The notes below the pieces were generated by a model. It did no database searches, was not told the DNA's origin, and saw only the letters and a list, made by a program, of their open reading frames with translations. Of a stretch of 45,743 bases of DNA, positions 16,393 to 23,252 are shown in pieces (position 1 is the stretch's first letter; the number at the start of each line of letters is the position of its first letter). Location of the stretch: the NCBI GenBank assembly GCA_018660225.1, contig JABJKT010000070.1, positions 1-45,743 on the forward strand, given 5' to 3'. Origin of the DNA: Kordiimonadaceae bacterium (GTDB taxonomy: Bacteria; Pseudomonadota; Alphaproteobacteria; Sphingomonadales; Emcibacteraceae). A program made the position numbers and the translations under genes.

Positions 16393-17808
16393 ATGACAAA
16401 AAATATTGAACGGCTGGTGGCAGAAGCCAATTCGCAAATCGAAACCATCAGTATTGATCAGGCAAAACTGGCGCTAGATGATCCGGGCACTACTTTCGTC
16501 GATCTGCGCGATATTCGCGAACTTCAGGCAAGCGGCACGATCCCCGGCGCTTACCATATGCCGCGCGGCATGATCGAATTTTGGGCCGATCCGAGCAGTC
16601 CTTATTTTAAAAAAATATTTGGCTCCGGCACTAAATTTATCTTTTACTGCTCAAAAGGATGGCGCAGCGCCCTTGCTACACAGTCAGCAATGACCGTCGG
16701 TGTTAAAAATATCTGTCATATTGACGGCGGCTTTACGGGCTGGGTTGATAGCGGCGGACCGGTCGCTGAAAAACCAGCCGGAAAATCGCCTGCGATTAAG
16801 GAAGGCATTTATGATCTTCTGCCCTTCGTCGTAAACCCCGATAACATAGCAAGATTTGAAGAAGGCAAAGTGCTAATCGGCGATAGGCGTAAATACCCTT
16901 TTTCAAAAGAATTTTTCGTCTGCGATACTGTTAGCGATGTGGCGCAAGCGATCAAGGATATGGTCACCCAAGGCAGCGGCCCGTGGATGGCAGCGGTAAA
17001 CGCGCTAAGGATGGTCTCAGGTCAAGGAACAGACGCGCTAAAAGCAGCCTGCGACGAGCTTGTAGCGACCCGCCCGACCAACACGGCCATGAGCCTAAGG
17101 CTTGATGACGTGATCAGCCAAGCGGCACTCGCCGAAGAGCAAGGCTCAGACATTGATCAGGCGATAGAAAACAGAATTGAAGCGATCAAAAACACCATTT
17201 ATGATAATTACGCTATCCGCTCCCGGGCCATGGCCGACTTGATTGAGGACGGCGACGGGGTGCTGACCATGTGTTTCGGTGAAGCGGGGTTTCTTCTCTC
17301 CCTCGCCCTCGCCGCGCGCGACGGTAAAAAAATCACCGCCTACGCCCCTGAAACAAGGCCTTACCTGCAGGGCGCAAAACTAACCGCACCGTCCATTCAT
17401 GAACTTGGCATAGACGTTAATCTGATCACTGATAATATGCCGGCCCATATTATGTCGGAAGGCAATATTCAAAAATATATCACCGCCGCCGACCTGATCA
17501 CCGTTGACGGTCATGTCTGTAATAAAATTGGCACTTACCAAAACGCCATTACCGCCCACGCCCATGACATCCCCTATTTCGCTTTTGCCTGGGGCCGCGA
17601 CGATCAAAAACAAAGCCGCGCTGATATTGAAATTGAAGAACGCGACCCGGCCGAAATAAGACAAGCACTCGGTCAGCCAACCACCATAGACGCCGTAGGC
17701 GCGCGCTACCCTACGTTTGATATCACCCCGCCCAAATATGTCGCTGGCGTGGTTACGGTTCACGGCGTCGTTAGCCCATACACCCTAAAAAATTATAAAA
17801 ACTGGTAG
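16393..17808 (+). CDS. Rhodanese domain fused to an MtnA-like S-methyl-5-thioribose-1-phosphate isomerase
   Basis: 471 residues in two domains. Residues about 15-128 are a rhodanese with an intact active loop CSKGWR (Cys86 to Arg91). Residues about 138-471 belong to the MtnA / eIF2B-related isomerases. Kept there are the catalytic Cys294 (TMCFGEAG) and Asp367 (AADLI), ETRPYLQG at 320-327, DNMPAH at 348-353, NKIGTY at 378-383 and the C-terminal ERDPAEI. The usual substrate-loop RGAPAIG is QGSGPWM (193-199), and HCN is MCF, so the substrate may differ from MTR-1-P. It would turn an aldose 1-phosphate into a ketose 1-phosphate for the aldolase two genes on. The rhodanese hints at sulfur or persulfide handling (inference). 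Confidence 0.87.
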   Translation: MTKNIERLVAEANSQIETISIDQAKLALDDPGTTFVDLRDIRELQASGTIPGAYHMPRGMIEFWADPSSPYFKKIFGSGTKFIFYCSKGWRSALATQSAMTVGVKNICHIDGGFTGWVDSGGPVAEKPAGKSPAIKEGIYDLLPFVVNPDNIARFEEGKVLIGDRRKYPFSKEFFVCDTVSDVAQAIKDMVTQGSGPWMAAVNALRMVSGQGTDALKAACDELVATRPTNTAMSLRLDDVISQAALAEEQGSDIDQAIENRIEAIKNTIYDNYAIRSRAMADLIEDGDGVLTMCFGEAGFLLSLALAARDGKKITAYAPETRPYLQGAKLTAPSIHELGIDVNLITDNMPAHIMSEGNIQKYITAADLITVDGHVCNKIGTYQNAITAHAHDIPYFAFAWGRDDQKQSRADIEIEERDPAEIRQALGQPTTIDAVGARYPTFDITPPKYVAGVVTVHGVVSPYTLKNYKNW

Positions 17809-17816
17809 GAGAAAAA

Positions 17817-18569
17817 ATGACTGTAGCAATTTTAGGCGGCACCGGCATTTATAACCTGCCAAGAATAGACGTATCTGAAAAAAAAGTCAGCAATGAATAC
17901 GGCGATGCGGTTATATATGAGGGCCAAGGCGATTATTCAGACGTCATCTTCATGACCCGCCACGGCGCAGATCACAGCACCCCGCCCCATAAAGTCAACT
18001 ACCGCGCCAACATGAAAGCGCTAAAGGACCACGGGGTTAAAAGGATCATGGCCACCTACGCCGTGGGATCGATCACCACTAAATATCAGGTACTCGATAT
18101 TGCCGTGCTTCGCGATTTTCTTGATTTTACATCAGGTAGAGAGTTCAGCTTTTTTGATAGCATCGAACGCGGTATCGGCCATGTAGAAATGAGCGTGCCG
18201 TACTGCCCGGTGATGAGCGCAAAGATACTCGAGCTGGCAGGGAGCCATAATTTAAAGGCCCATGACGGCGCGACCTATGTAGCGACCAACGGGCCACGTT
18301 TTGAAAGTCCGGCCGAAATAAAATTTTATCAAAAAATGGGCGGTGATGTGGTTGGTATGACGGGCTGCCCGGAAGTTTATCTGGCTGGTGAGCTTGGCAT
18401 GGTGATGGCGGCGGTTGCGCTGCCGATTAACCTTGCCGCAGGGCTCGAGGAAAAAATAACCATTCATGAAGGTAATATTGATCAGGTGCGCGAAAACATG
18501 GTCCGCTTAATGCTTGGCGTGCTAAAAAACACCAGTGATGCCGACTGTCATCCCCCAAAGCTATTATAG
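17817..18569 (+). CDS. MTA/MTI phosphorylase family protein (MtnP-like)
   Basis: 250 residues, normal for the family. Seen: phosphate-binding GGTGIY at 7-12, RHG at 48-50 with PPHKVNYRAN, TNGPRFESPAEI near 157-168 and the sugar-site MTG at 181-183. It cleaves a 5'-modified purine nucleoside with phosphate to base and sugar 1-phosphate. At the base-recognition position it has Asn205 (PINLAAGL), not the Asp of adenine-specific MTA phosphorylases; Asn usually goes with 6-oxopurines, so methylthioinosine may be preferred (family rule plus inference). It is eight bases after the fusion gene with AGGAG upstream and supplies that enzyme's substrate. Confidence 0.92.
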   Translation: MTVAILGGTGIYNLPRIDVSEKKVSNEYGDAVIYEGQGDYSDVIFMTRHGADHSTPPHKVNYRANMKALKDHGVKRIMATYAVGSITTKYQVLDIAVLRDFLDFTSGREFSFFDSIERGIGHVEMSVPYCPVMSAKILELAGSHNLKAHDGATYVATNGPRFESPAEIKFYQKMGGDVVGMTGCPEVYLAGELGMVMAAVALPINLAAGLEEKITIHEGNIDQVRENMVRLMLGVLKNTSDADCHPPKLL

Positions 18570-18577
18570 AGAACGCT

Positions 18578-19399
18578 ATGAACGATAATTTTGCAGAAAT
18601 TTACCCGCTTGATGAATTTGCCGAAGTGTGCGAATGGCTCGCTTTTAAAGGATGGTCAGAAGCCGAAGGCGGTAATCTTTCACTACGTCTTGAACAGGAT
18701 CAGGTCCCAGACCCGTTAAAAGAAAGCGACACCGAGCCGGTAAAATTACCGCTTAACGTTAAAGAGCTGGCCGGAAAATACCTGCTGATTACCGGATCAG
18801 GCACCCGTTCGCGTGATATCGCTACCGAGCCGCAAAATGATATCGGGCTTTACCGTATTTCTGATGATGGCGCATCTTATCAGTGGATTTTCGGAAATGA
18901 TAAACCGACCAGCGAAATGCCGTCCCACTGCTTGGTCCAGAATGAATTTGTAAAATCCCGCCCTGATTATAAAGCAATTATCCATACCCATCCCACGAAG
19001 CTTATTTCGCTCACCCATGTGGCGGAATTTAAAGACCCGAAAGTCCTAAGTGATTGCATTCTTGGCCTTCAGAGTGAAGCACGTATTCAGCTTCCCGAAG
19101 GAATTGGCCATCTGCCGTTCTGCGTTCCGGGAAGTTTAGAGCTCGGGCTGTTATCAGCCGAAGAAATAAAGCACCGCAACGTGATCCTGTGGAATATGCA
19201 CGGCGCGCTTAGTGTGGGAACATCACTCAATCATGCGCTTGATCAATTGGAAGTGGTTGAAAAAGCGGCAGAAATTTATTGGACCCTGAGATCCGCCGGT
19301 CTGCCCACGGGCGGAATGGAACAGGAAGACCTATTAAAATCAATGGATTTTTTCGGACGCGTAGATCGTTACGAAAAAGCCTTCAAGGATAAGAAATAA
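18578..19399 (+). CDS. Class II aldolase, RhaD-like
   Basis: 273 residues, close to the 274 of E. coli rhamnulose-1-phosphate aldolase, which it resembles more than the shorter FucA type. Seen: phosphate-binding GGNLSLRL at 31-38 and TGSGTRSRD at 72-80, catalytic Glu113 in TSEMPSH, zinc ligands His136, His138 (IHTHPT) and His208 (NMHGAL), and LPFCVPGS at 179-186. It should split a ketose 1-phosphate into DHAP and an aldehyde. After MtnP and MtnA, that would be methylthioribulose-1-phosphate to DHAP plus methylthioacetaldehyde, or 5-deoxyribulose-1-phosphate to DHAP plus acetaldehyde. MtnB dehydratase is an alternative of the same superfamily but fits less well. Its stop overlaps the next start. 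Confidence 0.88.
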   Translation: MNDNFAEIYPLDEFAEVCEWLAFKGWSEAEGGNLSLRLEQDQVPDPLKESDTEPVKLPLNVKELAGKYLLITGSGTRSRDIATEPQNDIGLYRISDDGASYQWIFGNDKPTSEMPSHCLVQNEFVKSRPDYKAIIHTHPTKLISLTHVAEFKDPKVLSDCILGLQSEARIQLPEGIGHLPFCVPGSLELGLLSAEEIKHRNVILWNMHGALSVGTSLNHALDQLEVVEKAAEIYWTLRSAGLPTGGMEQEDLLKSMDFFGRVDRYEKAFKDKK

Positions 19400-20679
19400 T
19401 GAGCAAAAAAACTAAAAGCAGAGTTAAACCAGAGCATGGCATGAGCACCGTGGTTAATCATGTCGGCGAAGGAAGCCATGACAAGCATGCCCATCTGATG
19501 CCGATTTACCAGACGTCTACCTTCAGTTTTGACAGCGTCGATGAAGGGGCGGATATTTTCGCTGGCCGCAAAAAAGGCTATGCCTATACCCGGACCCATA
19601 ATCCCAATCATGATCATCTGGCCGGAAAAATCGCCTATATGGAAGGCATCGATTTGATCAGACAAAACCCGGACAAGGAACCTGCCGAGCTCGTCGCCTG
19701 TAAAGTCACCTCATCAGGCATGGGCGCAACAGCGGCGGCGGTGTTAGCAAAAATTGGCGCTGGCGATAAAGCGATTGTCCAAATGGGGCTTTACGGTAAT
19801 ACGTTTAAATTTTTCAACCTTTTGGCGCCAAGGCTTGGCATCGAAGTTGTGTGGGTCGCCGACACAGATAGCGCGAGCTTTGAGCGGGTCATTAATGATA
19901 ATCCGGATGCTAAACTGGTTTACTGCGAAACGCCGTCAAACCCGAAGCTTGAAGTGATTGACTTGGTGAGCTTAGCTAAAGCCGCTCATAAACACGAAAT
20001 GTGGGTGATGGTCGATAACACTTTCGCCACCCCCTACCATCAACGCCCGCTTACCCTTGGCTGTGATGTGGTGGTCCACAGCACGACCAAATATATTTCC
20101 GGTCACGGTCAAGTCATCGGCGGCGCGATCGTCAGCACCCATCTTGATTATATGGCACCGGGCGGCTCAGGCGTTGGCCTTACCTATAAAATGCTCGGCG
20201 TCGCCCCAAGCCCCAAAGACACATGGCTGATTGCCGCCGGCCTTAAAACTTTTGAGCTACGCATGCAGCGCCACGCCAAAAATGCACAACTCATCGCCAA
20301 TTGGCTCGCCGGTCACGAAAAAGTAGCCGCCGTTTATTACCCGGGTTTAGAAGACAACCCCTATCACGATCTGGCGAGGGCGCAGATGATAAACGGCTAC
20401 GGCGGCATGCTGAGCTTTGAGCTAATAGACGGCAAGCGCGGCGGCGCCGAAAACGGCAAAGCCTTCGCTAATGCGGTGACTATTCCGACATTGGCGGTGA
20501 GTTTAGGCAACGTAGACAGCTTGATCCAGCATCCAGCTAGTATGACGCACAGTGCGACTACACCGGAAGCGCGGGAGCAGGCGGGGATAACGGATAGTAT
20601 AATTCGGTTGAGTGTTGGGATTGAGAATATTGAGGATTTGATTGGGGATCTGGAGGAGGCTATGGGGAGTGTTGGGTGA
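19399..20679 (+). CDS. Cys/Met metabolism PLP-dependent enzyme (methionine gamma-lyase / homoserine sulfhydrylase group)
   Basis: 426 residues. Family features: YAYTR at 61-65, SSGMGA at 105-110, VDNTFATP at 205-212, the PLP lysine Lys231 in HSTTKYISGH, and C-terminal HPASMTHS. Members either lyse methionine to methanethiol or add sulfide/methanethiol to activated homoserine. The residue equal to the special Cys of methionine gamma-lyase seems to be Asn134 (LYGNTF), which tilts towards a sulfhydrylase or synthase, but the reaction is not settled. It overlaps the aldolase gene by one base, so it is translationally coupled. An insert around 85-100 lengthens it. The last 35 or so codons switch to GAG, GGG and TTG, unlike the rest, and it ends in TGA. 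Confidence 0.9.
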   Translation: MSKKTKSRVKPEHGMSTVVNHVGEGSHDKHAHLMPIYQTSTFSFDSVDEGADIFAGRKKGYAYTRTHNPNHDHLAGKIAYMEGIDLIRQNPDKEPAELVACKVTSSGMGATAAAVLAKIGAGDKAIVQMGLYGNTFKFFNLLAPRLGIEVVWVADTDSASFERVINDNPDAKLVYCETPSNPKLEVIDLVSLAKAAHKHEMWVMVDNTFATPYHQRPLTLGCDVVVHSTTKYISGHGQVIGGAIVSTHLDYMAPGGSGVGLTYKMLGVAPSPKDTWLIAAGLKTFELRMQRHAKNAQLIANWLAGHEKVAAVYYPGLEDNPYHDLARAQMINGYGGMLSFELIDGKRGGAENGKAFANAVTIPTLAVSLGNVDSLIQHPASMTHSATTPEAREQAGITDSIIRLSVGIENIEDLIGDLEEAMGSVG

Positions 20680-20746
20680 GTGGGGGGAAATAGTACAAGA
20701 GTAAAGATCGAGATATGATATCGAGGGACACAATACTTAATTCGGG

Positions 20747-20910
20747 TTAAAGGGGGCAGATACACTTGATTTTCTTCTTCGAAGAAATAGGTGTCCTGAG
20801 AACTTAGGTTTTTAATTTAATGGGGGGCTCGCCCCCCGGTCTCGCGACCTTCCCCCCACCTCGCATAAGCTCGGGCGGGCGGTCGCCCTTGCCTCAGCCC
20901 CTAAGGGGCT
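20747..20910. repeat. Palindrome cluster with a REP-like half element
   Basis: The 20680-20993 gap (314 bases) has no supported gene. TTAAAGGGGGCAGATACACT at 20747-20766 resembles one arm of the perfect inverted repeat at 22171-22227. A 12-base palindrome lies at 20775-20786. A G+C-rich run of hairpins follows: 20822-20828/20831-20837, 20838-20841/20846-20849, 20877-20881/20884-20888 and 20896-20901/20905-20910. It sits between convergent genes and could end transcription both ways, though T runs are weak. The pattern resembles repetitive extragenic palindromes; copy number in the genome cannot be seen here. Confidence 0.6.
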
Positions 20911-20993
20911 TCGGATTGGATCATGAATGGGTAGTTCTATGATGGGGCTGAATTATAAATGGAAAATTTTATTTGTGTTGGGGGTTTTAGATA

Positions 20994-21533
20994 TTAAAAT
21001 ATGATTGAAGATTTGCTGGTTTTATACATAAACTCCGTATAGCCAATTGCCATATTTACAACATTGCCCCCCTTACACATGGGAACGACTATGCTGGTTG
21101 AGTTTAGGTGTTCTTTATCTTTATCAACATAATCTGACCATGTATATATCGGTGCTTTAATTTCATACATTTTATTTACGATGATTAAAAAACGGTCAAA
21201 AGAAACTTTCAGCTTAGCTTGCATGCTTTCATTACTATCATCGGTGATTATGTTCTGATTTGTCCGTTCGCCAAATACTTTAACCAGTCTGGTACCCTCT
21301 AACCGTACTTTAACATCTCTTAAGGTTCCGTCCTGATCAATTATCAAATCTCCCATCCATATGTTTGGCAGAAATGTTTGGAACGATATAGGATCGAAGT
21401 CTGTTCTTTGAATTGATGTGGCGGAACTGTCATCACCGAATAATTTTTGCCAGAATATTTTCTGTTGCTCAGTTAATTCTTCTAGGTGATCGATCACTGG
21501 TCCACAGGTAAAGGCTTTTGACTGCAAATTCAT
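20994..21533 (-). CDS. PAS_5-family protein
   Basis: 179 residues with no signal peptide. The central segment FLPNIWMGDLIIDQDG, then DVKVRLEGTRLVKVFG, is the typical core of the PAS_5 family, which is almost confined to alphaproteobacteria and usually stands alone without an output domain. Such proteins are thought to sense small signals, but few have been studied. The ATG at 21533 has GAGAGA upstream. It is divergent from the histidine phosphatase gene and convergent with the PLP enzyme gene across the palindrome cluster. Confidence 0.82.
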   Translation of the reverse strand: MNLQSKAFTCGPVIDHLEELTEQQKIFWQKLFGDDSSATSIQRTDFDPISFQTFLPNIWMGDLIIDQDGTLRDVKVRLEGTRLVKVFGERTNQNIITDDSNESMQAKLKVSFDRFLIIVNKMYEIKAPIYTWSDYVDKDKEHLNSTSIVVPMCKGGNVVNMAIGYTEFMYKTSKSSIIF

Positions 21534-21677
21534 TAATTATTCTCTCGAAAATAAACTTATAGTACCACTATATAATATTAATTATGAATAACAGGTTATC
21601 AAAATTGATTTATCCGCTCGTAAAATGTCGCTAAATAATGTAAAAAGTTTTTTTAGTTTATTGTTTTGGAGATTTTT

Positions 21678-22163
21678 ATGAAAAAGATTTTGTTTGTCGT
21701 TTTAAGTTTTTTTGTTTTTGGCTCACCTTTAGCTTATGCCGATAGCACTTATTATGTTGTGCGCCATGCGGAGAAACTGGACGGGGATAATCCGGTACTT
21801 ACGGCCAAAGGGGTTAGACGCGCGGCGCATATTGTGACCATGCTTGAAGGCGTTCCTATCAATGCGGTTTATTCCACCGAAACCTACCGCACCGTCATGA
21901 CCGCAACGCCGACGGCGGCCGACCGCGGGCTTGAAGTGAAGCTTTTTAGCACCGAAGATCTTGACGCCTTTTCAAATGAGCTTAAAGCGATGGACGGGAC
22001 ATTTCTAATTGTCGCCCATAGTTCAAGCACACCGGATCTGGCTTCGCTGCTAAGCGGAGTGAGCATCCCCAAGCTTGAAGAAACGGATTATGAGAAGCTT
22101 TTTAAAGTTGTGATTACGGGCGGCGAAGCTAAGCTTACCAAGATGGTTACGACGTTTGAATAA
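21678..22163 (+). CDS. Periplasmic histidine phosphatase family protein (SixA-like)
   Basis: 161 residues from ATG 21678 with TTGGAG just upstream; a TTG four codons earlier lies inside that site. A signal peptide (1-21, cut after YADS-type AYA-D) is followed by the phosphohistidine motif RHAEK at 29-33, Arg71 in STETYRTV and the second His114 in VAHSSSTPD. The domain is short, like SixA, and lacks the long insert of true phosphoglycerate mutases. It would remove phosphate from a small or protein-bound periplasmic phosphoester; the substrate is unknown. The gene ends just before a 25-bp perfect inverted repeat that can end its transcript. Confidence 0.87.
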   Translation: MKKILFVVLSFFVFGSPLAYADSTYYVVRHAEKLDGDNPVLTAKGVRRAAHIVTMLEGVPINAVYSTETYRTVMTATPTAADRGLEVKLFSTEDLDAFSNELKAMDGTFLIVAHSSSTPDLASLLSGVSIPKLEETDYEKLFKVVITGGEAKLTKMVTTFE

Positions 22164-22170
22164 AGCAGTC

Positions 22171-22227
22171 AATTAAGGGGACAGTATACTTATATAGATT
22201 TGATATAAGTATACTGTCCCCTTAATT
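22171..22227. repeat. Perfect 25-bp inverted repeat, 7-base loop
   Basis: Bases 22171-22195 are exactly complementary to 22203-22227 around a 7-base loop; the arms carry the core AAGGGGACAGTATACTTAT. It lies between convergent genes, reaching the last bases of the DUF1905 gene. As RNA it folds into a very stable hairpin on either strand and can end both transcripts. The GGGGACAG core recalls repeats moved by REP-associated tyrosine transposases (recalled, not searched). Confidence 0.9.
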
Positions 22228-22549
22228 ATAATCCGGTTTTTATTTCTAGGTTGATCTCTACTTCATCGCCCACAGCTACGCCGGTTTTCTTTCTAATCTC
22301 GGCTTTTACGGGTAGGATGTATGTTGCGCGTTCTTTACTGGGGAAAATGGACGTGCTCCATGTTTGCTCGCCGATGCTCGCGGTTACTTTGACCGCCCCC
22401 CAACCGCGCCTGCGCCTGCCTGTTATGTCGGGCGAAGTGAAAAATTTTATTTGTTCTGATTGCTCCGTGGGGACAGTAATGAAATACCAGGCGCCCTTGC
22501 CCTGATAAAGCCAGAGCGGGGCGGTGAAGGTAAAATCAAGTTCTTCCAA
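22226..22549 (-). CDS. DUF1905 domain-containing protein
   Basis: 107 residues. Family features are plain: FTAPLWLYQGKGAWYFITVP near 9-28, the RRRRGWGAVKVTASIG stretch and the C-terminal KTGVAVGDEVEINLEI. DUF1905 proteins are small beta-barrel proteins of unknown function. No ATG is available; it must begin at TTG 22549, three bases after the stop of the phosphoribosyltransferase gene, so its translation is probably coupled to that gene. Its stop lies inside the long inverted repeat at 22171-22227. Confidence 0.87.
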   Translation of the reverse strand: MEELDFTFTAPLWLYQGKGAWYFITVPTEQSEQIKFFTSPDITGRRRRGWGAVKVTASIGEQTWSTSIFPSKERATYILPVKAEIRKKTGVAVGDEVEINLEIKTGL

Positions 22550-22551
22550 CG

Positions 22552-23124
22552 TTAGTTACTTTCACATTCTTTTCTTAAGCCGACCAACATTTCAGCGTCA
22601 GGTTTTTTGGCTATTATTTCTTCATCGGTCAGGCCGTCAAGCTCATGGGGGAAAACCAGCCAGTCTTCGGTTTTATGGACAAAGTAATTGGGAATTCTAT
22701 CGGTGAGGTTTTTGCTTGGTTTATAATAAACCGTACCAACCCGCACATCAATCGGCATGTTTTTGCGCATATGAACTTCAAGTTCGTGAATAATCGCGCG
22801 GATGCTGCGCCCGCTATCAAACACATCGTCCAAAATAAGCAGATTATCGCTCGAATTCATATTATCGATCAGATAATGAAGGCCGTAAACCTTAACATGG
22901 GCTTCCTGTTCGGCGATACCGGTATAGCTTGAAGTGCGAATGGCGATATGGTCCGTTTTGATATGGCAGTAATCCAGCAGTTCCTGCACTGCAATGCCAA
23001 CCGGGGTGCCGCCGCGCCACACACCAACGATAAAATCTGGCCGAAAGCCGTCTTTTATAATGATCTGGCCCAGCTGCAGTGATAAGGAGAGCAGTTCATC
23101 AGCGGTAATATAGGTTTTATTCAT
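22552..23124 (-). CDS. Purine-type phosphoribosyltransferase
   Basis: 190 residues from ATG 23124; an upstream extension of 22 codons is hydrophobic and basic and is likely noncoding. The PRPP-binding loop LLILDDVFDSGRS is at 95-107, and GVWRGGTPVG at 34-43 is typical of xanthine/hypoxanthine-type enzymes. It would join a free purine base with PRPP to make the nucleotide. Whether it prefers xanthine, hypoxanthine or guanine cannot be told. With the exported adenosine-deaminase-like protein and the 6-oxopurine-type MtnP nearby, purine base recovery may be a local theme (inference). It is divergent from the ABC importer genes. Confidence 0.87.
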   Translation of the reverse strand: MNKTYITADELLSLSLQLGQIIIKDGFRPDFIVGVWRGGTPVGIAVQELLDYCHIKTDHIAIRTSSYTGIAEQEAHVKVYGLHYLIDNMNSSDNLLILDDVFDSGRSIRAIIHELEVHMRKNMPIDVRVGTVYYKPSKNLTDRIPNYFVHKTEDWLVFPHELDGLTDEEIIAKKPDAEMLVGLRKECESN

Positions 23125-23252
23125 AATTTTTTTCGTCCATTTCAAATTCCACTTTAATATAACCGCTGCGAATGTAAAAAGGAATTTCAATTTAGTGTAA
23201 GCTTGCTACAATGATAAAAAACGCTGGAAAGCGTCTCTGGAGAATTATTGGC

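Noticed and set aside
16316-16399. 28-residue extension of the VOC lipoprotein
   Set aside because: It would bury the lipoprotein signal inside the protein; the ATG at 16315 has a strong ribosome site directly upstream.
18578-19399. MtnB (methylthioribulose-1-phosphate dehydratase) as the identity of the class II aldolase
   Set aside because: Length and several segments match rhamnulose-1-phosphate aldolase better, and no MtnC or MtnD gene of the classical methionine salvage route is present.
19399-20679. Firm assignment as methionine gamma-lyase
   Set aside because: The special active-site Cys of that enzyme appears to be Asn134, and the family cannot be split reliably by eye.
20397-20765. 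Minus-strand frame of 122 codons over the end of the PLP enzyme gene
   Set aside because: It lies mostly inside the conserved C-terminal coding region of that gene and encodes no recognisable domain.
20747-22227. A transposon bounded by the two GGGG-containing repeats
   Set aside because: The enclosed genes are an ordinary PAS_5 protein and a histidine phosphatase; there is no transposase and only one of the repeats is complete.
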